The notes: generated by a model from the sequence alone, not told the origin. A stretch of 64,000 nt of DNA from Gp6-AA40 sp963723495 (GCA_963723495.1 CAVRQR010000015.1:124001-188000), one strand, 5' to 3'; numbered from the stretch's first letter, positions 16,021-26,212 are shown. Program-made: numbers and translations.

Positions 16021-18186
16021 CTAGAAGCCAACCCCTGCGCTGACGCCAAACGTCCGCGGGCGACCCATCTCGCCGATGAAGCCAGACGGTGCCAGTGGAC
16101 CGTACGCAAATGCCACCGGGATGTAATTCGTGTCGAAGGCATTCCGGATCCAGCCCTCGACGAAGACGAAGCGGCCGCGCATACCCGCACGGAAGTTCGC
16201 CAGCGAATAGGCTCCCTGCCGTTCGGTGTTCAGGTCGTCGTACTCGAACGCGCCGGAGAACGTCACCTCACCGCGACCGTAGAGCGTCCCCTGAGCCAAG
16301 GCACGTGACACCTGTACGCCGAGCGAGCCCGTATAGTCCGGGGTGTTCGGTACCGTGTTGCCACCCACCGGCACGCCACCCGAGATGCTGTCATCGTCAA
16401 AGGTCGCCTTCGTGTACCCGATGCCCCCGAAGACATCCACATTGGGATGTACACGCGCGTTCAAATCGACTTCCACACCCGAACTGCTCGCGCCTCCGAC
16501 GTTGGCGATGTAGAACTCACCGGGGACGAAGACGTTCGGCAGGTTCAGTTGCATGTCCTCCCAGTCGATGCGGAACACGGCCGCATTGGCCGCGACACGG
16601 CCATTCGCCCACGTCGTCTTCACGCCACCCTCGAAGTCCCAGGTGTGCTCTTCGCCGTACAACTCCGTACCAGGCGGCGAAGCTGCATTGAATCCGCCTG
16701 CCTTGTAACCCTTGCCGACCGACGCGTACACCATTTTTCCGGGCTGCAGATGGAACGCGGCCGAAAACTGCGGCGAGACATTCGAGAAGCTCTCATCTGC
16801 CACGGTTTGCTGGGGCGGCGCGATGGCCGGGGTGTAGAAGACGTTCAGCGTGGCGTCCTTCTGCTCGTAATCGAAGCGCAGGCCGGCGGTCAGGTCCACA
16901 CGCTCAGCGAGCGTAACGACGCCCTGCCCGAATAATCCGACGCCGACGTCATCGAGGTCCGCCTCCGGCGACGTCTGCCGCACCGGGAACGGGAGGGATG
17001 GCGACAGGAACCCTGCCGAGAAATTCCGCGCCGCGTCCTGCTCGTAGTTCTGCGTGAAGAGGAACAGCCCGCCCTGCCACTTGAGTGCGGCGCGATCCGA
17101 GAATCGCACCGGCGCGCTGGCCGACGATGCCACGCGCACTTCCTGCGTGAACTGGAAGCTCTCCTCACGGTTGTCGCGGGTGACGAGCGGCAGCGGTGAG
17201 TAATCCAGATCGGTCTGGTCCTCGGTCTTCCACTTGAGGAAGCCCGTTGTGCTCGTGAGCGTCAGGCTCGCCCCTTCATGCCGATTCAGGATCGTCGTAG
17301 CGAAGATGTCGCGATTCGTGTAGCCCTCGAAGTCACGGGAGGTGTGATACGGATTCTGCCGAAGTCCTCCGAGGTCGCTCAGGGCATAGTCCCCGTCGCG
17401 AGCGCGCTCGCCGTTGATGATGACCCGTGTCTCCCAGGTACTGTTCGGCGTCCACAACAGTTGCCCCTTCCCTGCGAATGCGGAGCGCGAATCGACGTCG
17501 TTGCCAGTGAGATCGTTGACGGTGTAGCCGTCACGCCGTCCGTACTGCAGTGACACGCCCATACCAAGCGTGTCAGCAACGAGCGGGCCGGAAACGCTGC
17601 CACGGACGTCACGCGCGTCGACGTTGCCGAAGGGGACCGACAGATTGCCTGACCACGTGCTCAGCGATGGTCTGGTGCTCGTCACGTTGATCAAACCGCC
17701 AAGGGCGTTTCGTCCGAACAGCGCACTTTGCGGTCCGCGAACGAACTCCACCTGATCGACATCGACGAGGTCGATGCTCGCGCTATTGGCATGCAACTGC
17801 GGTACGCCGTCGAAGAACGTCGTGATGGAGGGATTCGCCGGGCTCGCCCCGATTCCCCTGAACCGCGCGTTACTCAGCTTGCGGGCGCTGAACTCGGTGA
17901 ACCAGAGGTTCGGCCCATAGGCGCCGGCCTCGCTCACGATCTGAATCCCGGCATTTTGAAGCGTGGGCCTGGCTACGGTCGTCAAACTCAGTGGCAATGC
18001 CTGCGGGTCGGCCGGTTCCTTCTGTGCCGTCACGATCAGTGGTGGTAGTTGAAAGGTGGCCGCGGGTTGACCTGTCTGAGATGTTCCCGACTGCGCCCAG
18101 GCAGGAGACGCCAGAAGAAACGCTGACGACACGGCAACGGTAATGACGGCGAGGGATGTGTGCGACCGACGACGAAGGTGAACCAT
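16021..18186 (-). CDS. TonB-dependent outer-membrane receptor
   Basis: A 721-residue receptor importing an unknown ligand across the outer membrane with TonB energy. The signal peptide ends in LLASPAWAQ. A TonB-box-like LPPLIVTAQKE begins near residue 46, followed by a plug with VEFVRGPQSALFGRNALGG. A long beta barrel with alternating aromatic strands ends in the canonical C-terminal phenylalanine (FGVSAGVGF). Unlike the receptor at 23332 it lacks a carboxypeptidase-regulatory-like N-terminal domain. It heads a minus-strand unit with two propeller genes; 191 bases separate it from the divergent propeller gene. Confidence 0.93.
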   Translation of the reverse strand: MVHLRRRSHTSLAVITVAVSSAFLLASPAWAQSGTSQTGQPAATFQLPPLIVTAQKEPADPQALPLSLTTVARPTLQNAGIQIVSEAGAYGPNLWFTEFSARKLSNARFRGIGASPANPSITTFFDGVPQLHANSASIDLVDVDQVEFVRGPQSALFGRNALGGLINVTSTRPSLSTWSGNLSVPFGNVDARDVRGSVSGPLVADTLGMGVSLQYGRRDGYTVNDLTGNDVDSRSAFAGKGQLLWTPNSTWETRVIINGERARDGDYALSDLGGLRQNPYHTSRDFEGYTNRDIFATTILNRHEGASLTLTSTTGFLKWKTEDQTDLDYSPLPLVTRDNREESFQFTQEVRVASSASAPVRFSDRAALKWQGGLFLFTQNYEQDAARNFSAGFLSPSLPFPVRQTSPEADLDDVGVGLFGQGVVTLAERVDLTAGLRFDYEQKDATLNVFYTPAIAPPQQTVADESFSNVSPQFSAAFHLQPGKMVYASVGKGYKAGGFNAASPPGTELYGEEHTWDFEGGVKTTWANGRVAANAAVFRIDWEDMQLNLPNVFVPGEFYIANVGGASSSGVEVDLNARVHPNVDVFGGIGYTKATFDDDSISGGVPVGGNTVPNTPDYTGSLGVQVSRALAQGTLYGRGEVTFSGAFEYDDLNTERQGAYSLANFRAGMRGRFVFVEGWIRNAFDTNYIPVAFAYGPLAPSGFIGEMGRPRTFGVSAGVGF

Positions 18187-18377
18187 GACCGTCCATTATG
18201 CACAGCCACAACGTGTCATGAACGGAGAATCACCGGATCGCGCATGAGCCGGTGCTACGATTAGAGGTCGTCGGGCGCAAGGGATTCCAAGCCGTGGCGT
18301 AAATGCCGAAGGGGCCTTAGGCGTATGTGCACAGTTACCCTGTTGCGCCGTTGGAAAATGTTGGTGAGGATGCTCTG

Positions 18378-20600
18378 ATGCGGAAGACGTTCTACCTGGT
18401 GGCCACAATGGCTTTGGCTTTGAGCGTGACGCTCCCGGCCCAGGGCCCGCGCCGCGTGCGGGTCGGCGACTGGCCCGAGCTCAGGGGACCCAATCGCGAC
18501 GGCGTCTCGCGCGAGACGGGGCTCATCAGCTCATGGAAATTGAACGGCGAGAACTTCCTCTGGCGTGTGCCGTACGGCGGGCGTTCCAGTCCGGTCGTCA
18601 TGGGCGATCGCGTCTACGTTCAGAATCCGGTCGGCAGAGGTGCCGCGCTCCAAGAGCGGGTCATGGCGCTCGACGCCGCGACCGGCAAGACGATCTGGGA
18701 GTACAAGGTCAATCTGTACCAGAGCGACGTACCCGCCCACCGCATCGCTTGGGCATCACCTGCGGTCGATCCCGAGTCAGGGAACATCTTCATCCTGACA
18801 GGTGGCGCCGAAGCGATCGCACTCAGCCCCGACGGCAAGCGTCTGTGGAGCCGCTCCTTCGGTGAAGAGTTTGCCGCCTTCACCACGCACGGGGGGCGCA
18901 CGATGTCTCCCATCATCGAAGGTGACCTGGTGATCGTCAGTGCGGCCGTCTCGAACTGGGGCTCGGCGGCGGCACGTGCGCACAGGCTCATCGCCCTCGA
19001 CAAGCGTACTGGCGATGTCATCTACGTCGCGAATCCCGGCGCCCGCCCCTATGACACTGCGTACGCCCCTCCGACCATTGCCACCATCGGCGGACTGCGA
19101 CTGCTGATCGCGCCGCTCGGTGACGGAGGCGTGCATGCCATGAAGGTGCAGACCGGTGAGCGCGTGTGGAGCTACGTTGCCACCAAGCGCGCGATCAATA
19201 CGGGTGTCGCGGTCAGCGGGAACGATGTCTTCATCTCGCACGGGGACGAGAACACCGAGGGTGTCGAACTGGGCCTGGTCGCGGCGATCGATGGCACCCA
19301 GAAGGGCGACATCAAGGCGACGAAGTGGGCCACCAAGGGAACCGAATTCGGCTACTCCTCACCCGTGGTCGATGGTCAGCGCTTGTACCAGATCGACAAC
19401 GGGTCGATGTTGCGCGCGTACGACACGCAGACCGGAAAGCCTGTATGGACGCTTCCGCTGGGCTCGGCGCAGAAGGCATCACCGGTCCTGGCCGACGGGA
19501 AGATCTTCGTCGGCAACGACGGCGGTTCGTTCTTCATCATCAGACCCCAGGCCGATAAAGGGGAGATCCTGAGCCGAGTGGAGTTGCCAAACAGCACGAA
19601 CAGCTGCTGTGGATCGGAAGGGACCCCGGAGCAAGTGCTCGGCAACGCGGCCGTCTCTCGCGGGCGCATCTTCTTCGTGTCGAGCGATGCGATCTACGCC
19701 ATCGGCTCGAAGCAGCCGACGTCACCCAACGGATTTGCCGTCGACGAACCGGCAGTCGCGGGAAGCGGTGACGCGGCCTACCTGCAGGTGTCGCCGACTG
19801 AGCTGCAGCTGACTCCTGGACAGACCGTCAAGCTGCGCGCACGGTCGTTCGACGCCTCGGGCCGGTTCCTGCGCGAGGAGAAGGCGACGTGGTCGCTCGA
19901 GGGTCTCGAGGGCAAGATCACCGACGGCGCGCTCACGGTCGCCAACAGTCCCGTCGCGCAGGCGGGACTCATCAAGGCCACTGTGGGCGGACTGTCCGGT
20001 GAGGCCCGAGCCCGCGTGGCACGCCCGATGCCGTGGACCGAGAACTTCGACAACTATGCCGACGGCGCCATTCCTCCGGGCTGGGCCAACACCGTTCCTG
20101 GCCGCCTTGTCGTCACCACGCTGGACGGTCAGAAGGTGCTTCAGAAGGAACCGCTCAATACGATCTTTCAGCGCGGACGGACCTTCATAGGGCCGACCAA
20201 CCTGTCGGACTATACGTTCGAGGCTGACGTGCGGGCCCCGCAGCGTCGACGACAGATGGCTGACGTCGGCGTCACCGCGCAGCGCTACTCGCTCGTGCTC
20301 TACGGAACCACGCAGCAGCTGAAGCTCGAACCCTGGGAGCCCGAGACCGTACGCACCGTGACGGTCCCGTTCGCCTGGAAGCCCGATACGTGGTATCGCC
20401 TGAAGCTCCGCGTTGAAAATCTACCGAACGGCCAGGTGCGAGCGCGTGGGAAGGCATGGCTTGCCACCGATACTGAGCCGGCGGAGTGGATGATCGACAA
20501 GACCGACCCGATCGGCAATCGAGAAGGTGCGCCCGGGTTGTTTATCAACGCACCGTTCGGCGCTTACCTCGACAACTTCGCCCTCAGCAAGAACCAGTGA
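18378..20600 (+). CDS. Secreted multidomain protein: PQQ-like propeller, Ig-like and concanavalin-like domains
   Basis: A 740-residue exported protein, ATG 18378 with GTGAGGA seven bases upstream. After a signal peptide (FYLVATMALALSVTLPAQ) comes a PQQ-like propeller (about residues 35-455; DWPELRGPNRDGVSRETG, TGKTIWEYK, TGERVWSYV, TGKPVWTL) with a double cysteine in STNSCCGSEGTPE. Residues about 470-550 form an Ig-like segment (LQVSPTELQLTPGQTVKLRA). Residues about 560-740 (WTENFDNYADGAIPPGWAN, DTWYRLKLRVEN, GAYLDNFALSKN) resemble a concanavalin/LamG-type sandwich as in DUF1080 glycan-related proteins. The architecture suggests a substrate- or surface-binding propeller. Function unknown. Confidence 0.82.
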   Translation: MRKTFYLVATMALALSVTLPAQGPRRVRVGDWPELRGPNRDGVSRETGLISSWKLNGENFLWRVPYGGRSSPVVMGDRVYVQNPVGRGAALQERVMALDAATGKTIWEYKVNLYQSDVPAHRIAWASPAVDPESGNIFILTGGAEAIALSPDGKRLWSRSFGEEFAAFTTHGGRTMSPIIEGDLVIVSAAVSNWGSAAARAHRLIALDKRTGDVIYVANPGARPYDTAYAPPTIATIGGLRLLIAPLGDGGVHAMKVQTGERVWSYVATKRAINTGVAVSGNDVFISHGDENTEGVELGLVAAIDGTQKGDIKATKWATKGTEFGYSSPVVDGQRLYQIDNGSMLRAYDTQTGKPVWTLPLGSAQKASPVLADGKIFVGNDGGSFFIIRPQADKGEILSRVELPNSTNSCCGSEGTPEQVLGNAAVSRGRIFFVSSDAIYAIGSKQPTSPNGFAVDEPAVAGSGDAAYLQVSPTELQLTPGQTVKLRARSFDASGRFLREEKATWSLEGLEGKITDGALTVANSPVAQAGLIKATVGGLSGEARARVARPMPWTENFDNYADGAIPPGWANTVPGRLVVTTLDGQKVLQKEPLNTIFQRGRTFIGPTNLSDYTFEADVRAPQRRRQMADVGVTAQRYSLVLYGTTQQLKLEPWEPETVRTVTVPFAWKPDTWYRLKLRVENLPNGQVRARGKAWLATDTEPAEWMIDKTDPIGNREGAPGLFINAPFGAYLDNFALSKNQ

Positions 20601-20610
20601 TGGCACACTT

Positions 20611-22068
20611 ATGAGCATGTATTCGAGACGAGCCGTTCGCCTTTCTGCCCTCCTGCTCATCCTTCTGACGGTCTGCCTCGTCATCCCGCTACGGTTGTCA
20701 GCCTCCGATCCCGGAACGAAGGACTGGCCGATGTGGGGCGGGACACCAGACCGTAACCAGGTCTCGAACATGAAGAACGTCCCATCGGAGTGGGACGTGA
20801 AGACGAAGAAGAACATCAAGTGGGTGGCGGAGCTCGGATCGCAGAGTTACGGCAATCCGGTCGTGGCCGGCGGAATGGTGTTTGTCGGGACCAACAACGA
20901 GCTGGTTCGCGACCCCAAGCAGGGCGGCGACCGCGGCGTGCTGATGGCCTTCAGCGAATCGACCGGCGAGTTCCTCTGGCAGCAGACGCATGCCAAGCTC
21001 GAAGCCGGCCGTGCCAACGACTGGCCCTACCAGGGCGTTGCCTCCTCGCCGTTGGTCGACGGTGAGCGCCTCTATTACGTGAGTAATCGCGGGGTCGTCC
21101 TGTGCCTGGACATCAATGGATTTCGTGACAAGGAAAACGACGGGCCGTTCACGGGTGAGACGTTGACCGGTCAGTTCGATGCCGATGTGATCTGGAGTTT
21201 CGACATGCTCGAGGAGGTCGGGTCGTACCCGCACAACCTCTCGAACTCCTCTCCGGTCATGCATGGCGATCTCATTTACCTGAGCACATCGAACGGTCAG
21301 GACGAGAGCCACGTGCACATTCCATCGCCGCAGGCGCCGTCGATCATCGCGATCAACAAGACAACCGGGAAACTTGTGTGGGAAGACAACTCGGTCGAGG
21401 GCCGTATCCTGCACGGCCAGTGGTCAACGCCAGCCGTCGGCACCATCGGCGGCGTCGTGCAGGTCGTCTCGGCTCAGGGCGACGGCTGGGTCCGCGGTTA
21501 CGAAGCCGAGAGCGGCAAGAAGCTCTGGGAGTTCGACACCAATCCCAAGGACTCGGTGTGGCCTCGCACTCGCAACGAGCTGATTGCGACGCCAGTGATC
21601 TACCAGGACCGTGTGTACATCGGAAACGGACAGGATCCCGAGCACGGTGAAGGCGTCGGACACTTCTATGCGATCGACGCGACCAAACGCGGTGACATTA
21701 CGGAGAGCGGTCGCATCTGGCACTACGACAAGATCCGACGGACGATTTCGACCGCCGCCATTGCTGATGGCCTCCTCTACATCTCTGATTTCAGCGGGTA
21801 CCTGCGTTGCCTCGATGCCAACACCGGCCAGGAGTACTGGGTGCACGACCTGCTCGCGGCAGTGTGGGCCTCCCCGTTTCTCATCGACGGCAAGGTGTAC
21901 ATCGGCGACGAAGACGGCGACGTCGTCGTCATGGCGCACGGCAAGGAGAAGGTCGTCATCTCCGAGGTGAACATGGGGAGCGCCGTCTACGGGACCATCG
22001 TCCCCGCGAACGGCACGATCTATCTCAATAACCGCAGCCAGTTGTTCGCCATCTCCGCGACCAAGTAG
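20611..22068 (+). CDS. Secreted PQQ-like beta-propeller protein
   Basis: A 485-residue exported propeller starting ten bases after the previous stop. ATG 20611 and ATG 20617 are both possible. The signal peptide (LSALLLILLTVCLVIPLRLS) precedes DWPMWGGTPDRNQVS. Blade motifs include TGEFLWQQ, TGKLVWEDN, SGKKLWEFD and TGQEYWVHD, and there is a long insert around VIWSFDMLEEVGSYPHNLSN and QDPEHGEGVGHFYAIDATK. This subfamily is typical of Planctomycetes and Acidobacteria. No catalytic residues can be pointed to. It is the middle gene of a three-propeller run ahead of a TonB receptor. Confidence 0.84.
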   Translation: MSMYSRRAVRLSALLLILLTVCLVIPLRLSASDPGTKDWPMWGGTPDRNQVSNMKNVPSEWDVKTKKNIKWVAELGSQSYGNPVVAGGMVFVGTNNELVRDPKQGGDRGVLMAFSESTGEFLWQQTHAKLEAGRANDWPYQGVASSPLVDGERLYYVSNRGVVLCLDINGFRDKENDGPFTGETLTGQFDADVIWSFDMLEEVGSYPHNLSNSSPVMHGDLIYLSTSNGQDESHVHIPSPQAPSIIAINKTTGKLVWEDNSVEGRILHGQWSTPAVGTIGGVVQVVSAQGDGWVRGYEAESGKKLWEFDTNPKDSVWPRTRNELIATPVIYQDRVYIGNGQDPEHGEGVGHFYAIDATKRGDITESGRIWHYDKIRRTISTAAIADGLLYISDFSGYLRCLDANTGQEYWVHDLLAAVWASPFLIDGKVYIGDEDGDVVVMAHGKEKVVISEVNMGSAVYGTIVPANGTIYLNNRSQLFAISATK

Positions 22069-22072
22069 CCCA

Positions 22073-23194
22073 ATGCGCGTGGTGCCGGCAACACTCGTCG
22101 TGCTCCTGCTGGCGCCGATGCTCGGCGCGCAGCGCCCGGCACCTGCGAGCGCACCTGCCGACGCCTGGCGTCAGTTTCGCGGCACGCCGAACCTGACCGG
22201 CGTTTCGGCGAGCACCCCTCCCGCCACGCTGAAAGTCTTGTGGACCTACGACACGAAGGACGTCATCGACTCGTCTGCGGCGGTCGTGGACGGGGTCGTG
22301 TACGTCGGCGGTGGCGATGGGGATCTGCTCGCGCTCGATCTGGCGTCGGGCAAACTGCGCTGGAAGTACACCACTGGCAACCTGATTGGTGAATCCTCAC
22401 CCGCCGTCGGAGACGGAGTTGTTTACATCGGCGATCTTGGTGGACTGCTCCACGCGGTGAACACCAAGGACGGCAGCCGCCTCTGGACCTTCCAGAGCGG
22501 GTCGGAGATCAAAGCCTCGCCCGTGATCGTGGGTGACGTGGTTCTCGCAGGTTCCTACGACTCTCATCTGTACGGCCTGGATGGAAAGACCGGCAAGCCG
22601 CGATGGAAGGTGCAGACCAACGGGATGGTGCATGGCACACCCGCAGTCGTGAATGGCGTCGCGTTCATCGCGGGCTGCGATGCGATCCTGCGCGCGATCC
22701 GCGTGACCGACGGCAAAGAGGTATATCAGATCGAAGCGGGCGCCTACACCGGCGCATCGCCGCTCATCGACGGCGGGCGGGCCTACTTCGGCACGTTCAA
22801 CAACGAAGTGTTGGCGTTCGACCTCGAGCGCCGGCGCCGTTTGTGGCGGTATGCGCCCGAGGATCGGCAGTTTCCTTTCTATTCGTCGGCCGCAATCGGC
22901 AATGGCCGAGTCGTGCTGGGTGGCCGCGACAAGTTCGTGCACGCGCTCGATACCGGCAGCGGCAAGCCGCTCTGGACCTTCGCTACCCGCGCCCGTGTTG
23001 ATTCTTCTCCAGTCATTGCAGGCGGCCGCGTTTATGTCGGCTCGAGTGACGGTAAGCTCTATGTGCTGGACCTCGAGACAGGTAAACGGCTTTCCGACTT
23101 CGACGCCGGCTCCGGGATCACGACCTCCCCCGCCATCGCCAACGGGCGCGTCATCATCGCCTCGCAGGACGGCGTCGTCTACGCGCTCGGGTAA
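22073..23194 (+). CDS. Secreted PQQ-like beta-propeller protein, compact repeat form
   Basis: A 373-residue exported protein whose mature part is almost only propeller repeats of about 40 residues. The SSPAVxDGxVYxG-type motif recurs (DSSAAVVDGVVYVGGGDG, ESSPAVGDGVVYIGDLGG, HGTPAVVNGVAFIAGCDA, DSSPVIAGGRVYVGSSDG, TTSPAIANGRVIIASQDG). The signal peptide is VVPATLVVLLLAPMLGAQ and the entry motif is AWRQFRGTPNLTGVS. The start lies four bases after the previous stop, so the gene belongs to the 18378-23194 operon. This layout is closest to BamB-like scaffold propellers. Confidence 0.86.
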   Translation: MRVVPATLVVLLLAPMLGAQRPAPASAPADAWRQFRGTPNLTGVSASTPPATLKVLWTYDTKDVIDSSAAVVDGVVYVGGGDGDLLALDLASGKLRWKYTTGNLIGESSPAVGDGVVYIGDLGGLLHAVNTKDGSRLWTFQSGSEIKASPVIVGDVVLAGSYDSHLYGLDGKTGKPRWKVQTNGMVHGTPAVVNGVAFIAGCDAILRAIRVTDGKEVYQIEAGAYTGASPLIDGGRAYFGTFNNEVLAFDLERRRRLWRYAPEDRQFPFYSSAAIGNGRVVLGGRDKFVHALDTGSGKPLWTFATRARVDSSPVIAGGRVYVGSSDGKLYVLDLETGKRLSDFDAGSGITTSPAIANGRVIIASQDGVVYALG

Positions 23195-23331
23195 CCTCGG
23201 GCCTCATCCGTAGTTCGATTTCGCTTGCCGATCCTCCCTCGGCGCTAGATTATTTGCGTTCACAACTGCGTGGCCGGGCGGGTCCTCCGCTCGGAGAGAA
23301 GCTTCCACAAGGACTCGTCGCGAGGTGTTGT

Positions 23332-26122
23332 ATGACTCAGACCAATCGACGTCCCTGGGTCCCTTTGGTGGCGGTTGTACTCCTGGTTGCGAGCGAGCTC
23401 TCAGGCGCTCTGGTGTCCGCGCAAGGCGCTTTCACGATCTCGGGGGCAGTACGAGATTCGACAGGCTCCATTCTGCCAGGCGTGTCCGTGTCGGCGATCA
23501 ACGCGGTGACCGCGGCCCAGCGTGCGGCGGTGACTGACTCGAACGGGCGGTATCAGATCACCGGGCTGCCGGGAGGGCGCTATGAAGTCCGCGCCACACT
23601 GGCTGGATTCCGAACGGAGATGCGCAGCATCGAGCTGGCCTCCGACACGCCGCTCGACTTCGCGTTGGGCGTGGAGCTTCAGGAACAGATCGTGGTGACT
23701 GCCCTCAGACGTGCCGAGCGATTGCAGGACGTCCCCGCGACCGTCGATGCATTCGACGCCGGGATGATCGAGCAGGCCGGCATCACGAGCATGCGCGATT
23801 ATGTCGGCATGGCATCGCAGATCAGCATGGTCGAGACGCAGAACATCGGGTTCGCGTTTGTCAACGTCCGCGGGTTGTCACAGGTTCGCAACTCCGAGCC
23901 CACTGTCGCCGTTGTAGTCGACGGGGTGCTCCAGACAACAGGCCTGGGCTTCTCCGAGGACTTGTTCGACATCGAACAGGTCGAGGTACTCGAAGGGTCC
24001 GCAAGGAGCCTTGTACGGCCGGAACGCCAGCGGCGGCGCGATCAACATCATGACCCGGCAGCCAACCAATGCGCTCGAGGGATTCGCCCGGGCGAGCTTT
24101 GGCAACGGCGAGAACATGGGCTTCGTCGGATCCGTCAGCGGCGCGATCGTGCCCAACGTGCTGCTCGGCCGCGCGGCCTTGTCGCTCAAGGATGCCGATG
24201 GCTGGAGGGAGAACATTACCCTTCACCAGAAAGCGGACCCGTACACGGACCGTTCGTTTCGCGGCAGGCTGCTCTGGCGGCCCTCAGCCACGGTGAGCGG
24301 TGATCTGCGTTACGCCTATTCGAACACCGACTCGTTCCAGTCTCAGTTCGTGTCGAACGCACCCAATTTCGTGATGCCTCCACCGGTCGGCGGACTGCCT
24401 GGCGCGGCTGCCAACTTTGGCGGCCGGAGCAACGGGACGGCGGAAGTTGTCCCGGGAGTGCCTCCTTCGATTGCTGCCCTCGTTGGCGATCCGAACAACA
24501 CCAGCGTGCAGATGCAGGGCAACATTGCCGGCGTCGATGACCGCAACGTGACGACGATATCCGGGAAGATCGACTGGCGTACGACGCTTGGCACCGTGAC
24601 CTCGGTCACCTCGTTCGACAAGCTCGATCTGGTCGGGACTCTCGAGACGTTCCCGTACTTTCCCTTCCTCCAGTCCTCGGCCGATCCGACCGCAGGCACG
24701 CGCGACGACGCGCTGGTGCTGCCGCCGGCGCTCTACGGACCGCTCGCCACGATCAACGCCACCACCGGCCAGAACCGATTCCATGACGCCTGGAGCCAGG
24801 AAGTCCGCCTCACTTCACCAGACAATCAGCGGATGCGATGGATCCTGGGTGGTTACTTTGTGGCGACCGATCTCGATGTGATGATTTCCGTCAACCGCGA
24901 TCTCGGTGGTGGCGACGTCGTCCAGGAGACCGACCCGAACATTGGCGGCGTGAACCCGACGGCGCCGTGGAACGAGCGGTTCGTCGCAGCGGTCGCTCCC
25001 GTGTTCACCGCGAACCCCGGCGCGATTCCGCCATCATGCCTGACTGGTCCGCTGCCGCCGCCGGTCTGTGCCGCGAACCTCGCGAATCCGAATCAGAATC
25101 CCGCCGCGCTGTCCTACAACTTCGACCGCAACGACAACAACGCGTATGCGGGATTCGGACAGGGGAACTTCGACCTCAACGAACAGGTCGAAGTCTCGCT
25201 GGCGCTGCGCTACGACCGCGATTCCCGGCAACTCAACATCATGACCCAGCAGGAGTACCTGCCGGTGTTCCCGTTTCCGAGCGGCCGTGAGGGCGACGTG
25301 CGCGAGGCGGTCTTCGACGCGTGGCAGCCCAAGGCGACGGTGCGCTGGAAGCCGCGAGACTCGATTTCGGTCTACGGTACCTATGCGCAGGGGTTCCGCA
25401 GCGGCGGATTCAATCTGAGTGGTGTTGCTGCCGGTGTCGCGGCGCTGCGATCAGCGGGCGTGCCCGGCATGCCCGAAGGCGTGCGCGATTCCTGGGATCA
25501 GGAAGACACACGTGGCTTTGAATTCGGCTTCAAGTCGAGGCTGTTCGGAGGCGCAGGGTCCTTCAACGCATCCACCTTCTACACCCGCATCGACGATGCG
25601 TTCACGTTCTTTTTCGTGGCGCCGTTCAATGCGCAGATCATCCGTAACATCGACGAAGCCAGGTCGGGCGGTTTCGAGGCCAATGTCTCGTGGCTGCCGG
25701 TCACCGGATTGCAGCTCGACTTCGCGCTCGGACTGCTCGATACCGAGATCCTCCAGAGCGCGTGGATCGGGACCGGCGGCGTCGACATCAGGGGCAAGAA
25801 GCTGCCGTTCAACCCGGACTCGACGATCAACGCGGGCGTGGGCTACTCGCGACCGGTGCTCGACGGGTGGCAGGGGTTCGCGCGGTTCGACTGGGAGCGC
25901 CTTGGCGAAACGGCCTTCGATCCCGAGAACTTTGCGTTGCGCAATCCGGTCAACCTGGTGAACCTCAGGGGCGGTGTCACGGCCCGTGGCGGCTGGGAGG
26001 TCGCGCTCTGGTCCCGTAACCTGACCAACAAGGACTACATGTCGGAGAACATCAACCCGAATGGCATCTCATGGCTCGGCAAGCCGCGCCAGTGGGGAGT
26101 CGATGTGACGAAACGATTCTGA
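23332..26122 (+). CDS. TonB-dependent receptor with carboxypeptidase-regulatory-like domain (frame broken)
   Basis: A receptor of about 930 residues. ATG 23332 opens a signal peptide (VAVVLLVASELSGALVSAQG), then a carboxypeptidase-regulatory-like domain (ISGAVRDSTGSILPGVSVSA, GGRYEVRATLAGF). A plug follows with EQIVVTALRRAERLQDVPA and DIEQVEVLEG. The frame breaks at 23995-23997: one extra G in GGG turns the expected EGPQGALYGRNASGG into another frame, which resumes as LYGRNASGGAINIMTRQP. The barrel runs to a C-terminal phenylalanine (GVDVTKRF). It follows three propeller genes on the same strand at 137 bases. The ligand is unknown. Confidence 0.9.
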
Positions 26123-26133
26123 AGGGACGCTGA

Positions 26134-26206
26134 CAACTCCCAATGTCCAACTTCCAACTCCCAAAGACACATGTCTTGGAAGTTGGGAGTTGGGAGTTGG
26201 GAGTTG
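26134..26206. repeat. Heptamer hairpin element, TTGGGAG type
   Basis: Two 31-base arms (26134-26164 and 26176-26206) are inverted copies matching at 26 of 31 positions around an 11-base spacer. The right arm is TTGGAAG-TTGGGAG-TTGGGAG-TTGGGAG-TTG. The element fills the gap between the convergent TonB receptor and amidohydrolase genes. Arms of the same word and size recur at 40808. Confidence 0.85.
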
Positions 26207-26212
26207 ATTGAC

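Noticed and set aside
14958..16043. A 361-codon plus-strand open frame
   Set aside because: It is antisense to a well-supported beta-propeller gene and is compositionally a shadow.
18187..18377. Possible cobalamin riboswitch or other leader in the divergent gap before the propeller operon
   Set aside because: I could not find the conserved cobalamin box or other riboswitch core; the gap probably holds only promoters.
26134..26206. Insertion-sequence ends or a MITE
   Set aside because: No target-site duplication is visible, no transposase is nearby, and the internal 7-base periodicity with changing words does not fit a transposon end.
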